A stretch of 64,000 nucleotides of DNA from Bacillota bacterium (GTDB lineage Bacteria > Bacillota > Clostridia > Christensenellales > SZUA-584). Positions 1 through 8,294 of this stretch are shown one piece after another. The first letter of the stretch is position 1; each line of letters begins with the position of its first letter. Under the pieces are notes generated by a model. It saw only the letters and a list, made by a program, of their open reading frames with translations. It made no database searches and had not been told where the DNA came from. The stretch lies in NCBI GenBank assembly GCA_023412005.1, contig JAEYOE010000006.1, forward strand, positions 1 to 64,000, given 5' to 3'. The position numbers and the translations under genes were made by a program.

Positions 1-208
1 CAGACCTCTGGTGTACCAGTTGTCCTGCCAAGGGCATCGCTGGGTAGCCAAGTTTGGAAAGGATAAACGCTGAAAGCATCTAAGCGTGAAGCCCCCCCTA
101 AGATAAGATCTCCTTATAGACCCCTTGTAGACGACAAGGTTGATAGGCTGGAGGTGGAAGTGCAGCAATGCATGCAGCTGACCAGTACTAATCGGTCGAA
201 AGCTTGAT
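1..208 (+). rRNA. rrl: 23S ribosomal RNA, 3' end (partial)
   Basis: The window opens inside a 23S rRNA gene. The stretch containing 'gaccagtactaatcggtcga' near 180-200 is the conserved 3' terminal part of bacterial 23S rRNA, and the ggataaacgctgaaagcatc block at 61-80 is another conserved domain VI segment. The 5' part lies outside the window. The 3' end is placed near 208 by similarity to the usual terminus and could be off by a few bases. Confidence 0.95.
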
Positions 209-388
209 TAAAAATCACGAATAATCAGCTCAACCTAAGACGTTTCTTACATTCTGCGGTTTTCAATGTGCTCTTGAAGCACACGGCACTAACAGCAAGG
301 AACCGGTTCTATGGCTCAATAGAGCTTAAGACCGTTCCGCGCAAGAACCGTTTGCACGAACACACACAACTCAATATGTTAATCAATT

Positions 389-505
389 TCCGGTGGCGAT
401 AGCTAAGGGGATCCACCTGTTCCCATCTCGAACACAGAAGTTAAGCCCTTATACGCCGATAGTACTTGGCTGGAAACGGCCCGGGAGGGTAGGTAGCTGC
501 CGGAT
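389..505 (+). rRNA. rrf: 5S ribosomal RNA
   Basis: The segment carries the 5S hallmarks: a terminal stem between 'tccggtggcgat' and 'agctgccgga', the conserved 'ccacctgttcccatctcgaa' block, and 'gaagttaagc' in loop B. Its length of about 117 nt is normal. It lies about 180 bp downstream of the 23S gene and just before a tRNA gene, which is the usual rrn operon order. Confidence 0.95.
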
Positions 506-513
506 TCAATTTT

Positions 514-588
514 TCCTCAGTAGCTCAGCGGTAGAGCATCCGGCTGTTAACCGGAGGGTCGTTGGTTCAAACCCAACCTGGGGAGCCA
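514..588 (+). tRNA. tRNA-Asn (anticodon GTT), copy 1
   Basis: The 75-nt cloverleaf can be folded by eye. The acceptor stem TCCTCAG pairs with CTGGGGA, and the D stem is GCTC/GAGC. The anticodon stem TCCGG/CCGGA carries the loop CTGTTAA, which gives anticodon GTT. The T arm is GTTGG-TTCAAAC-CCAAC, the discriminator is G, and CCA is encoded. It lies directly behind 5S rRNA, so it is probably cotranscribed with the rRNA operon. Confidence 0.96.
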
Positions 589-589
589 A

Positions 590-619
590 AGCTCAAGGCA
601 TTTGTCTTGGGCTTTTTAT
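590..619 (+). terminator. Rho-independent terminator of the rRNA/tRNA-Asn unit
   Basis: AGCTCAAGG and TCTTGGGCT pair around a short loop and are followed by a run of T. The same stem recurs after the second tRNA-Asn copy, so the tRNA and its terminator were duplicated together. Confidence 0.85.
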
Positions 620-802
620 ATTTCACCAGATTACATCGCTGATTCTGATTATCTATCATCAAAAATCATTGTATAACTAGATTATTTTATATAAAAAGAT
701 ACCTACTAATAAAGTAAAAAGAAGAAACTGTTTTATAAGAAATAAAACATCGCAAAGTGTGCTGTAAATTCAAAAAGCAGCAATTTTCGCTGTGCAATCC
801 TC

Positions 803-830
803 TTGACAACAGGAACGAATCATATATAAT
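803..830 (+). promoter_or_regulatory. Promoter for the second tRNA-Asn gene
   Basis: TTGACA at 803-808 and TATAAT at 825-830 are both perfect consensus hexamers with a 16-bp spacer. They lie just before the tRNA at 848. The rest of the AT-rich gap from 620 to 847 shows no supportable gene. Confidence 0.85.
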
Positions 831-847
831 AATAAATCGTTAGCCGT

Positions 848-922
848 TCCTCAGTAGCTCAGCGGTAGAGCATCCGGCTGTTAACCGGAGGGTCGTTGGT
901 TCAAACCCAACCTGGGGAGCCA
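848..922 (+). tRNA. tRNA-Asn (anticodon GTT), copy 2
   Basis: This 75-nt sequence is identical to the copy at 514-588, including the encoded CCA. Unlike copy 1, it has its own consensus promoter. Only a few flanking bases and the terminator stem are shared with copy 1, so the duplicated unit is the tRNA plus its terminator. Confidence 0.96.
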
Positions 923-924
923 AA

Positions 925-954
925 AGCTCAAGGCAAAAACCTTGGGCTTTTTTT
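925..954 (+). terminator. Terminator of tRNA-Asn copy 2
   Basis: AGCTCAAGG (925-933) pairs with CCTTGGGCT (940-948), and seven T follow. The structure is nearly identical to the terminator behind copy 1. Confidence 0.88.
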
Positions 955-977
955 GCGCTTATTATTCGCAATATACG

Positions 978-1006
978 TTGACAATACATTCATATCATTA
1001 TAAAAT
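978..1006 (+). promoter_or_regulatory. Promoter of the TetR/ABC exporter operon
   Basis: TTGACA at 978-983 and TAAAAT at 1001-1006 are separated by 17 bp, upstream of the TetR gene at 1051. The ribosome binding site AGGAG at 1037-1041 supports that start. A TetR operator is expected here but no long palindrome is obvious. Confidence 0.65.
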
Positions 1007-1050
1007 ATGTATGACCAAAAACGACAAAACAGTCACAGGAGCGTAAAATC

Positions 1051-1638
1051 ATGTCGCCAAAGCCTTTCACGGAAGAAGAAAAGAAAATAGTACACAGCAA
1101 GCTTATTGAAGCTGCTCTTAAAAAATTAGCAACAACGGGCATAAAGAAAACAACAGTAGAGGAGCTTGCGCAGGCTGTGGGCATATCAAAGGGTGCGTTT
1201 TACCTGTTTTACGAAAGCAAAGAGCTGCTGTTTTTTGATGCGTTGGAATCCATACAATCACAAATACATCAAATGATTATAAGCGAAATAAAAAAGCATA
1301 AAAACAAAAAAGATGGGTTTATCGGTGTCATTATAAAAATGTATGAGGACTTTCTTCCGGTGCTCACAATTTTGAGCAATGATGAATATGAAATCTTACT
1401 GAGACGCGTGCCTCAAGAACGAATTGCTCAGCATATTGAGATTGATGATGCTGCTTCGCGCTTGTTCGCGGAAGAATTCTGCAACAGAGAAATAGACCCC
1501 GAACTGTTATCGGCTGTTCTTCGTATGTTGATGCTCGGTATGCTTCATCGCAATGAGGTTGGAAAAGCTGCGGATGATGCCTTTTTGTTTATGCTTCAGG
1601 CCGTTGCAGATAAAATTTTTACGGAGGGACAGCCATGA
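1051..1638 (+). CDS. TetR/AcrR family transcriptional regulator
   Basis: This 195-residue DNA-binding repressor has the TetR-type N-terminal helix-turn-helix in the first 55 residues. The diagnostic stretch around residues 35-55 contains TVEELAQAVGISKGAFYLFY. The remainder is a helical ligand and dimerisation domain with no specific family signature. The start follows AGGAG at a spacing of 9. The stop overlaps the start of the ABC ATPase (ATGA), so it is the first gene of an exporter operon and most likely autoregulates it in response to an exported compound. The ligand is unknown. Confidence 0.9.
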   Translation: MSPKPFTEEEKKIVHSKLIEAALKKLATTGIKKTTVEELAQAVGISKGAFYLFYESKELLFFDALESIQSQIHQMIISEIKKHKNKKDGFIGVIIKMYEDFLPVLTILSNDEYEILLRRVPQERIAQHIEIDDAASRLFAEEFCNREIDPELLSAVLRMLMLGMLHRNEVGKAADDAFLFMLQAVADKIFTEGQP

Positions 1639-2486
1639 TCAGCGTAGAAAACCTTCACTTTACGTACCCAAACGCGCCGCAGGAGGTGCTCAAAGGCATG
1701 AGCTTTGCAGCGCAGGAGGGTGAAATCTTCGGTTTTTTAGGGCCTTCGGGCGCAGGCAAAAGCACCGCGCAAAAGATACTCACCGGCATCTTGAAGGGGT
1801 ATTCCGGCAGCGTGAAGGTGCTGGGCGGCGAAGTCAGAGATAAGAAGCGCGACTATTATGAGCATATCGGCGTGGCGATGGAAGTACCGAATTTGTACGG
1901 CAAATTTACGGCAAAGGAGAACCTGCGCTACTTCGCGTCGCTGTACCAAGCGGAATGCGACGATGCTGAGCAGCTCATGGAACGGCTTGAGCTCGCGCAA
2001 GACATGGATACGCGCGTTTCCGGCTATTCCAAAGGCATGAAAATGCGGCTCAATTTTATACGTGCGATTATGCACAAGCCCGATGTGCTGTTTTTAGACG
2101 AACCGACAGCCGGGCTCGATCCTGCTCGGTCTCGCATCATGAAAGACATGGTGATTGAGCAAAAGCAGCAGGGCAAAACGGTTATACTGACCACGCATGA
2201 TATGCACCTGGCTGAGGAGTTATGCGACCGTGTTGCGTTCATTGTGGACGGAACGATCAAGCTGCTCGATACCCCGATGAATCTGCGTCTGCGCGCCGGA
2301 GACAGACGTGTGCGCTATACATGGCAAGACGGCAGTCTGCACGAAAAGGAGCTGCTGCTCAAAGGCCTTAAGGACGATGCTCAGTTCATGACGCTGCTTC
2401 ATGAGGATAAAATTGAGACGCTGCATACGATGGAGACATCGCTTGAAGATTTGTTCATCGATGTGACGGGGAGGAGCCTGACATGA
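1635..2486 (+). CDS. ABC-2 type exporter, ATP-binding subunit
   Basis: This 283-residue cytoplasmic ATPase powers the two membrane proteins encoded next. Visible motifs are Walker A GPSGAGKST near residue 36, the signature region VSGYSKGMKMRL, Walker B with LFLDEPTAGLD and the switch histidine in LTTHDM. The long C-terminal extension after about residue 215 is typical of drug or bacteriocin exporter ATPases. It is translationally coupled at both ends (4-bp overlaps). It resembles multidrug, antibiotic-resistance or lantibiotic-immunity exporters, but the substrate cannot be told from sequence. Confidence 0.93.
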   Translation: MISVENLHFTYPNAPQEVLKGMSFAAQEGEIFGFLGPSGAGKSTAQKILTGILKGYSGSVKVLGGEVRDKKRDYYEHIGVAMEVPNLYGKFTAKENLRYFASLYQAECDDAEQLMERLELAQDMDTRVSGYSKGMKMRLNFIRAIMHKPDVLFLDEPTAGLDPARSRIMKDMVIEQKQQGKTVILTTHDMHLAEELCDRVAFIVDGTIKLLDTPMNLRLRAGDRRVRYTWQDGSLHEKELLLKGLKDDAQFMTLLHEDKIETLHTMETSLEDLFIDVTGRSLT

Positions 2487-3184
2487 AAAGGCTGTACCAA
2501 ACGTTCTTGTCCGACGTGCGCTATCAATGGTGCTACGGCTTTTACTTTATATACGGGCTGCTGACTGTATGCTTTATTATCGTACTGCGCTTACTGCCTG
2601 ACAATTGGCGTCAAACAGCGCTTGTGGTCACGCTGCTGGCCGATCCGGCGCTGCTCGGGCTGTTTTTCATCGGCGGGCTTATGCAGCTGGAGCGCGGCGA
2701 GGGCATACTCGATGCGTTGTTTTCATCGCCGCTGCGCCCCTCGGAATACATCGCGTCAAAAGCGCTTTCACTTGGGTTTATCTCCACGGTGGTCAGTGTG
2801 ATTGTGGCGCTGGGCAGCGGTGTCGCGGGCGTTAAGTACGCTGTACTTGTGCCGTCTGTGCTGCTGGGCAGTGTGTGTTTCACGCTGATTGGCGTTTCGG
2901 TATCGGTTAACCTCAAGAGCATGAACGCGTTTTTATCCGTAGACGGCTTGTGGGAAGCGGTGCTGCTGCTGCCGCCGATACTGTTGCTTTTTAACGTATC
3001 TTTGTGGCCGCTCGAGGTGTTTCCGGGCAGCGTGGTGCTGCGGCTTATTCAGGCCGCTGCGGGCACCTATTCGCTATCTGTTTTGCATGTGCTGCTGCTG
3101 GTTATATGGGCAGGGCTGGCGTTTCGTGTGGCGCTTACACGGCTGAATTCGGCGCTTTGCAGGTTGGGAGGCGGTGCGGCATGA
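2483..3184 (+). CDS. ABC-2 type exporter, membrane subunit 1
   Basis: This 233-residue polytopic membrane protein has about six hydrophobic segments in the ABC-2 arrangement. Early stretches such as GFYFIYGLLTVCFIIVLRLL and later leucine/valine-rich helices are clear. An acidic/basic segment, LERGEGILDALFSSPLRPSEY, sits between helices 2 and 3, a place where ABC-2 permeases contact the ATPase. It overlaps the ATPase upstream and the second permease downstream by 4 bp each. It probably pairs with the next gene product as a heterodimeric pore. Confidence 0.85.
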   Translation: MKRLYQTFLSDVRYQWCYGFYFIYGLLTVCFIIVLRLLPDNWRQTALVVTLLADPALLGLFFIGGLMQLERGEGILDALFSSPLRPSEYIASKALSLGFISTVVSVIVALGSGVAGVKYAVLVPSVLLGSVCFTLIGVSVSVNLKSMNAFLSVDGLWEAVLLLPPILLLFNVSLWPLEVFPGSVVLRLIQAAAGTYSLSVLHVLLLVIWAGLAFRVALTRLNSALCRLGGGAA

Positions 3185-3882
3185 CAAATACACTGAAAAT
3201 GTTTTTCGGATCGTTTACACTGATCCGGCGCGACCCGATGCTGGTATTGCTTATGCTAGCCCCGTTTCTTGCGGGCGCGGCGTTCCGTTTCGGGCTGCCG
3301 CTGCTGCATCCGGTGCTGATAGATGCGTTTGCGTTCGATTTGACACCGTGGTATCCGCTGGTGGATATGCTGTTGCTGACATTAGCTCCGATGATGGCGG
3401 GCATGCTATGCGGATTTTTAATGCTGGATGAGCGCGATGAAGGCGTGGGTGAGTATTACACCGTTACGCCGCTTGGCGGAGCGGGGTATATCACCTCAAG
3501 GCTCGCGCTGCCGGTGCTATGGAGCATTGTGATCGCGCCGGTGCTGATGCTGTTGTTCTCGCTGTCGCAGCCCGATATGCTGCGTGTGCTCTGCGTCGCG
3601 GTGACGGGCGGGCTGTTCGGTGCGGTGAACACGTTGATGCTGCTCAGCTTGGCGGGCAATAAAGTGGAAGGGCTCGCGGTATCGAAAATGCTGGGCCTTA
3701 CGATGCTGCCGATGCTTGTGCCCATTATTACGGGTTCGCCGTGGGGCATTATTGCGGGTGTGTTTCCGGCGTTCTGGCTGGGTGCACAGCTGCAAGGGCC
3801 GCTGTGGCAGTTTCCGGCAGCTGTCGCTGTTTGCGTGGCATGGATGGTGTTGTTTTACAAGCGAATCAGATGCAGAACTTAA
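3181..3882 (+). CDS. ABC-2 type exporter, membrane subunit 2
   Basis: The protein is 233 residues from the ATG at 3181, which overlaps the previous stop (ATGA) and has GGGAGGCGG upstream. Translating further upstream only gives shadow sequence of the preceding gene. It has about six hydrophobic helices, including PLVDMLLLTLAPMMAGMLCG. The cytoplasmic segment DERDEGVGEYYTVTPLGGAGY resembles that of subunit 1 (ERGEGILDALFSSPLRPSEY), so the two permeases are paralogues from an old duplication. It is the last gene of the operon. Confidence 0.86.
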   Translation: MTNTLKMFFGSFTLIRRDPMLVLLMLAPFLAGAAFRFGLPLLHPVLIDAFAFDLTPWYPLVDMLLLTLAPMMAGMLCGFLMLDERDEGVGEYYTVTPLGGAGYITSRLALPVLWSIVIAPVLMLLFSLSQPDMLRVLCVAVTGGLFGAVNTLMLLSLAGNKVEGLAVSKMLGLTMLPMLVPIITGSPWGIIAGVFPAFWLGAQLQGPLWQFPAAVAVCVAWMVLFYKRIRCRT

Positions 3883-3941
3883 AAAAATAAGAAATGCTAT
3901 AATCAAGAGACGTGTTACAACGGCCCATCAGCGTCTCTGAT

Positions 3942-3990
3942 AGAAATCAGGGACGATCCGCAATGTCGTTCCCTGATTTCTATTGGGCTT
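3942..3990 (+). terminator. Long hairpin after the ABC exporter operon
   Basis: AGAAATCAGGGA (from 3942) pairs with TCCCTGATTTCT (to 3981) around a short GC-containing loop, and a modest T-rich tail follows. It is probably the operon terminator. The gap from 3883 to 4248 otherwise shows only the promoter of the next gene. Confidence 0.65.
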
Positions 3991-4150
3991 TGAGCGTAAA
4001 GTCAATCAGCTATGCCTGTGTGAGCAGCAAAAAGCTTTCGCATTTAATCGGCAATATTCTATGATTGTTAAGAAAACAGCAGCATCAGAAGAATGCAATC
4101 TTTATTTGACGCCCATACACATTAATGCCATCATTGACCATTAATGTTAT

Positions 4151-4179
4151 TTGACTACCAATTTAATTTCTATTATAAT
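4151..4179 (+). promoter_or_regulatory. Promoter of the GNAT-Rnk gene
   Basis: TTGACT at 4151-4156 and TATAAT at 4174-4179 are separated by exactly 17 bp. The gene starts at 4249 after an AAGGGAG ribosome binding site. Confidence 0.8.
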
Positions 4180-4248
4180 CTTAATATTAAAAAGAACCGT
4201 CATAGGCTTCTATGAAAGGCTTTTGTTCTTACGAAAGGGAGTAGTAAA

Positions 4249-5172
4249 ATGAAAGAGCCTTTTATTTGTTTATGCTCTGAAATAACCAGGGAAAATGCAT
4301 ATACATTAATGTCTTGGTTACAAGATGATGAGGTAACAAGATATTTAAGTGATACACGCGATGTCTCTTCCAACATAGAGCAGGTGGTAGACAGGATAAA
4401 CATGCCTGTTTTAACTCACCTTTTCAACCAGAACGGCAGATTTTATATCGCGTATAATAAAAATGACGTGCCGGTAGGTTTTGTTCGCCTTGTCGTCAAA
4501 AATGCTGAAACGGAAATTGTAATCGTCATAGGGGATCGCAGTAACTGGGGCAAAGGATTAGGCAGCAATACAATTCAAGAAAGTCTTAAAATTGCTTTTT
4601 TTGAGTTAAGATCACAACGGGTAATCGCCAAAATTCATAATGAAAACAGGCGGTCAATGAGGGCATTTGTGAGGGCAGGTTTTAAGCTTAATCATGAGTC
4701 TTCAACAATGCAAAGCTTTTCAATGACCATGGAGGAATATTTAAATACCATTAAAAAGCGCGCTGCTGCCCCCAGTTCAATTTACATCACAGAACTTGAT
4801 AGAGACAGGCTTAAGAAGCTCATCGATGATGAGTTAAAAAACGGTGTTGACGAACGGACGATAAAAGATCTGGAGAATGAGATTATCAGAGCAAAGGTTG
4901 TCCGGCCGCAGCAACTGCCGGAAAATGTGGTTACGATGAACTCGAGGGCATTATTAAGCCTTAACGACGAAGAAACAGAGGTGTCTTTAGTGTACCCGCA
5001 TGCGTCAGACTGGGCAAAGAGACAGCTGTCTGTATTGTCTCCCATCGGTACCGCTATTCTTGGGTATAGTGAAAATGACAGTATTCAATGGGACACCCCG
5101 GATGGCATTACACACATCGAAATCAGGAAGCTCTTATATCAACCGGAGGCTGCAGGTCACTATCACTTATAA
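4249..5172 (+). CDS. GNAT acetyltransferase fused to an Rnk/GreA-GreB C-terminal domain
   Basis: This 307-residue protein has two domains. Residues 1 to about 165 form a GNAT fold of the ribosomal-protein/aminoglycoside acetyltransferase type. The acetyl-CoA loop lies around RSNWGKGLGSNTIQE, and the ENRRSMRAFVRAGFK stretch is typical of the fold's end. Residues 177 to 307 match Rnk, the regulator of nucleoside diphosphate kinase, which belongs to the GreA/GreB C-terminal fold. Shared segments are PENVVTMNSRALL, QLSVLSPIGTAILGY, DSIQWDTPDG and the terminal YQPEAAGHYHL. Rnk-type domains bind RNA polymerase, so the protein may acetylate something near transcription; this is inference. It stands alone with its own promoter. 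Confidence 0.87.
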   Translation: MKEPFICLCSEITRENAYTLMSWLQDDEVTRYLSDTRDVSSNIEQVVDRINMPVLTHLFNQNGRFYIAYNKNDVPVGFVRLVVKNAETEIVIVIGDRSNWGKGLGSNTIQESLKIAFFELRSQRVIAKIHNENRRSMRAFVRAGFKLNHESSTMQSFSMTMEEYLNTIKKRAAAPSSIYITELDRDRLKKLIDDELKNGVDERTIKDLENEIIRAKVVRPQQLPENVVTMNSRALLSLNDEETEVSLVYPHASDWAKRQLSVLSPIGTAILGYSENDSIQWDTPDGITHIEIRKLLYQPEAAGHYHL

Positions 5173-5265
5173 GTGAACGTAGAAAATAAAGAGCTGAAAA
5201 TAGAAACCTCAGACGGATACTCAAAAAACGTTGAGAGTTATGCCGAGTCGTTTAACGCGAAATGA
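5173..5265 (+). other. Possible tiny ORF or gene remnant after the GNAT-Rnk gene
   Basis: A GTG directly abuts the previous stop and opens a 30-codon frame (VNVENKELKIETSDGY...). A +1 shift at its end would continue in frame as DDARIFGAPSGTKSR before another stop, so this may be a frameshifted gene fragment. No family was recognised. The rest of the gap up to 5471 shows nothing supportable. Confidence 0.25.
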
Positions 5266-5471
5266 TGATGCGCGGATATTTGGTGCACCAAGCGGGACTA
5301 AAAGCCGCTAAAAGAGCCTTTAAGACCAGTGATCAGAGGTTGCCGTGAAGGCCGGCCTCAAAGCGTGACGTCTTTATATGTTGCTAAGTTGACAGGATGG
5401 CTTATTTGATGAACGATGCGTTTTCCGCGGAGAGTAGTATGATTTCCGGTGTACCTATTTTTGTTCCTGTT

Positions 5472-6488
5472 CTAAAATAAACTGTTGTTTTCCTCCTCTG
5501 CATATGCCTCACTTGTTTTTAGTTTTGACGCTACGTAAGCATCATAAACATCCAGCTCGGGAATGCTTGGCTTCGGCTGCGGCGTGCAGCCTTTTGCCGC
5601 TAGGCCGTAGGCGGCCAGCGCGTCGTCGGCACGGCGGAAAAAGCCGCGGAATGTTTTGAAATAGCCTTTGGTTTTCGGCCCCACATAATCCGCCGATATA
5701 CTGGAATCGGCCAATAGGCTGTCAAAGGCGTAGCCGCCGTTCACACGCAGCGGGCGAATAATGCCGAAGTTAATTGCATCCTTGGGGCAGTACATCACAC
5801 AGCGCATACACATCGCGCAGCGCCCTCCGAAACGGAACCGCCCGTTTTCATAGGTGATGTTTGCGGTGGGGCATGTTTTTACGCATAGCATGCATTGGCT
5901 GCACTTTTTCATATTGACGGAATAAAGCCGCCCGTTGAGCCACGCGCCGAACCACTCAATGCGCATTATCAGCGAAATAAGCCGTCTTAATTTGCTGTAG
6001 TGAAATACGTCCCTGTCGCCGCGGAGCAGCCGCAGTGTCAGCAGCTCGCTTAAGGCCTCGGTATACAGCGTCATCTGCTTGGCGAGGCCGTCAGGGTAGC
6101 GAAACACGATGTTATACGGCATCAGCATATGCGTATCGAGCATCACATCACAGCCCTTTTTCCTGAGTATTTTATACAGTGAGTAAGACGATTCAAGATT
6201 AAGCCGCGCTGGTTCACCCGATGTTTTGAATAGAAAAGCCTTGTTGCACATGCCGTCAGGCAGGCTTTTCACAAAGCGCAGAAACGTAAGCGGCAAATTG
6301 AAGGCATGCACAGGGTAACCAAAGCCAACATAGTCGCCATCCTCAGGCAGCGGTACATTAATAAACGGGTATCTGACCTCGTGGATACACGTTTTAATAT
6401 GGTTTGCTTCAAGATGCCTGCCGATCATTTTGGCTGCTTTTAATGTGTGATAGGTTCCCGAAAAAACATATATAATAGCGTTCGGCAA
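5472..6488 (-). CDS. EFR1-family ferredoxin (flavodoxin domain plus two 4Fe-4S sites)
   Basis: This 338-residue redox protein begins with a flavodoxin-like domain: IIYVFSGTYHTLKAAKMIG is the FMN phosphate-binding loop region, and VGFGYPVHAF follows. Near residues 195-240 it has two 4Fe-4S motifs, CSQCMLCVKTCP and CAMCMRCVMYCP. This combination defines the EFR1 (ferrodoxin) family common in anaerobic Bacillota, thought to carry electrons between ferredoxin and flavin partners. It is a single gene facing away from the next genes. Its exact partner is unknown. Confidence 0.9.
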   Translation of the reverse strand: MPNAIIYVFSGTYHTLKAAKMIGRHLEANHIKTCIHEVRYPFINVPLPEDGDYVGFGYPVHAFNLPLTFLRFVKSLPDGMCNKAFLFKTSGEPARLNLESSYSLYKILRKKGCDVMLDTHMLMPYNIVFRYPDGLAKQMTLYTEALSELLTLRLLRGDRDVFHYSKLRRLISLIMRIEWFGAWLNGRLYSVNMKKCSQCMLCVKTCPTANITYENGRFRFGGRCAMCMRCVMYCPKDAINFGIIRPLRVNGGYAFDSLLADSSISADYVGPKTKGYFKTFRGFFRRADDALAAYGLAAKGCTPQPKPSIPELDVYDAYVASKLKTSEAYAEEENNSLF

Positions 6489-6654
6489 AACAGCACTCCT
6501 TTTATGAATTTCAGTAAGGGAGATATCCTGAAGAAATGTATTCGTATTGCCACGTCTATTATACGCGTCATGGCAATTTTTTTAAAGAAAATTGTCAATG
6601 CATCGCGATGCGCGAACAAGTATAAAATAGAGTCAGCAAAAAGGAGGATGACAC

Positions 6655-6789
6655 ATGACAAAAGACAGCCAGCCCGACAACAAAAAGACGAGAAAGAAGA
6701 AAAGCAAGGGGCAAACACCCATCACGGCAGACGGCCAAAACAACAGCCGTACCACCAAAAAGCAGTCTGCCGAACGAGGTGATGTTTAA
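6655..6789 (+). CDS. Small, highly basic hypothetical protein (44 aa)
   Basis: A 44-codon frame follows a very strong ribosome binding site (AAGGAGG at 6641-6647, 7 bases before the ATG). The product begins MTKDSQPDNKKTRKKKSKG and is rich in Lys, Gln and Thr, with no hydrophobic segment. It would be a disordered, positively charged peptide. No family was recognised. A TATAAA at 6621 could be a -10 element, but its best -35 is badly spaced. The strong ribosome binding site is the main support. Confidence 0.5.
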   Translation: MTKDSQPDNKKTRKKKSKGQTPITADGQNNSRTTKKQSAERGDV

Positions 6790-6814
6790 AATTGAAACGC
6801 AACATCAAGCGATA

Positions 6815-6843
6815 TTGCGTCCTGTTGATTTGCATGGTATACT
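6815..6843 (+). promoter_or_regulatory. Candidate promoter of the MFS transporter gene
   Basis: TTGCGT at 6815-6820 and TATACT at 6838-6843 are separated by 17 bp. The transcript would have a leader of about 180 nt before the gene at 7031. No riboswitch motif was recognised in it. Confidence 0.5.
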
Positions 6844-7030
6844 TAATTAACAATAATGGGAGTTTTGATATGTTCAGGTTAAGCTTCATCGATACAGGCC
6901 AATAACTCAAACATTTAAAGTCCGGTGCATTATGCCGACAAGCGATCTGCTTATCGGCTTATTATGTTTCAGCCCGGGCACCTCCGCTCTTTAGGTATCG
7001 CAAAATCTTAAAAAATCGGAGGTTACATAT

Positions 7031-8212
7031 TTGAAAAGTAAATTGATCCCTTTTTATCTTCACGGCTTTTTCAGAGAGTTCGTGCTGTTGTACCCGGTGT
7101 ATATGCTAATGTTCGAATCAAAAGGTCTATCCGTGATTGAGATCACCTGGCTGCTGATGATTTGGAGCATCCCTGTATTTGTTCTGGAGATACCGTCCGG
7201 CATGCTTGCGGACCTTTGGAGCAGAAAGAAGCTGATTGTGCTGGGAACATCGCTTAAGCTGGCGGGATTCACCATATGGTTATTCGCGCAGGATTTTGCA
7301 TGCTTTGCAGTCGGTTTCGTTTTGTGGGGAATACAGGAGGCGTTTTGCTCAGGAAGCACCGAGGCGCTGCTTTTTGATCTGTTAAGTAAGCATAATAAGA
7401 ATGACGCGTATGAGAAGTACGCCGGCCGTTTTCGTTTCTGTACAGGGATTGCGTCAGCTGCGGCTATGGTGCTCGGCGGAATAGTGTCGGCATCCGGTTA
7501 TGAAACAGCCGCAGCGTTGTCGGTCGGGTCGCTGGCGCTCTCTTTGGGCTTCGCAATGCTGCTGAAGGATATAAAAAACAAGCCTCATGAGCGAACAACG
7601 TGGCGTATACACTTTGCTGAGATGAAAACAGGCCTGAGCCTCACAAAGAAGAACATTGGAATCCTTGTACCGCTGGGGCTGTGCGTGATGCTTGCGGTGC
7701 AGCCGGGCGTATTGGAGGAATATGATCAGCTGTTTGCGCGGCGCGTTGGATTGCCGTTGGTGTGGATAGGCATCTGGGGGGCGGCGAGAACAGGCATGGA
7801 GGCTTTGGGCGGTTGGCTTGCGTACAGCATGAAAAGGCTGATTAAAACGATGGGCGGTATCTGCCTGCTGGCCGCAGCGGCGGGCGTGCTGCTGTTCGTT
7901 TCGGCATATGTTTATAAGGCGGCAGCCCTGCCGTTGTATGGGCTTTTCTACATGCTGATGTCAAGCGGCTATATAATGGCCGAGGGGCGTCTTCAGCGCG
8001 AAGCAGAGCCGTCTCGTCGAGCGACGGTATTGTCGGTGAGTTCGCTGTTTATCAATCTCTCAGGCATGCTGATACTGGCCGGTTTCGGTGTCGCCAGTGA
8101 GAAGTGGGGTATGCGAGCCGGATTTTTGGCCATGGCTATGCTGACAATATTATCAACTTTTATGTTTGCTTTGATCAATAGAGCTCTTTCAAAGCGCAGC
8201 ATGACAGCTTAA
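7031..8212 (+). CDS. MFS transporter (probable efflux permease)
   Basis: This 393-residue membrane protein has the roughly twelve hydrophobic segments of the major facilitator superfamily. The loop after helix 2 carries GMLADLWSRKKLIVLGTSLK, the family's motif A (G-x-L-a-D-x-x-x-R-k-x), and helix 4/5 contains the WGIQEAFCSGSTEALLFD stretch seen in drug-export MFS proteins. Translation starts at TTG 7031 after TCGGAGG. It has its own terminator and lies next to a divergently controlled TetR gene. The substrate is unknown; drug efflux is the best guess. Confidence 0.87.
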   Translation: MKSKLIPFYLHGFFREFVLLYPVYMLMFESKGLSVIEITWLLMIWSIPVFVLEIPSGMLADLWSRKKLIVLGTSLKLAGFTIWLFAQDFACFAVGFVLWGIQEAFCSGSTEALLFDLLSKHNKNDAYEKYAGRFRFCTGIASAAAMVLGGIVSASGYETAAALSVGSLALSLGFAMLLKDIKNKPHERTTWRIHFAEMKTGLSLTKKNIGILVPLGLCVMLAVQPGVLEEYDQLFARRVGLPLVWIGIWGAARTGMEALGGWLAYSMKRLIKTMGGICLLAAAAGVLLFVSAYVYKAAALPLYGLFYMLMSSGYIMAEGRLQREAEPSRRATVLSVSSLFINLSGMLILAGFGVASEKWGMRAGFLAMAMLTILSTFMFALINRALSKRSMTA

Positions 8213-8243
8213 ATGTGATACACGGGATTTATGAGTCAAGAAG

Positions 8244-8276
8244 ACCGCCGGAAAAAACACGGCGGTTTTTCTTTTT
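8244..8276 (+). terminator. Terminator of the MFS gene
   Basis: ACCGCCG (8244-8250) pairs with CGGCGGT (8260-8266), and a T-rich tail follows to 8276. Confidence 0.88.
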
Positions 8277-8294
8277 AATGCATCGTATAATTAC

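Noticed and set aside
393..680. 95-codon open frame across 5S rRNA and the tRNA gene
   Set aside because: It lies wholly over RNA genes and has no ribosome binding site or protein-like composition.
6592..6626. TTGTCA/TATAAA promoter for the 44-aa gene
   Set aside because: The spacer is 23 bp, too long for a normal sigma-A promoter.
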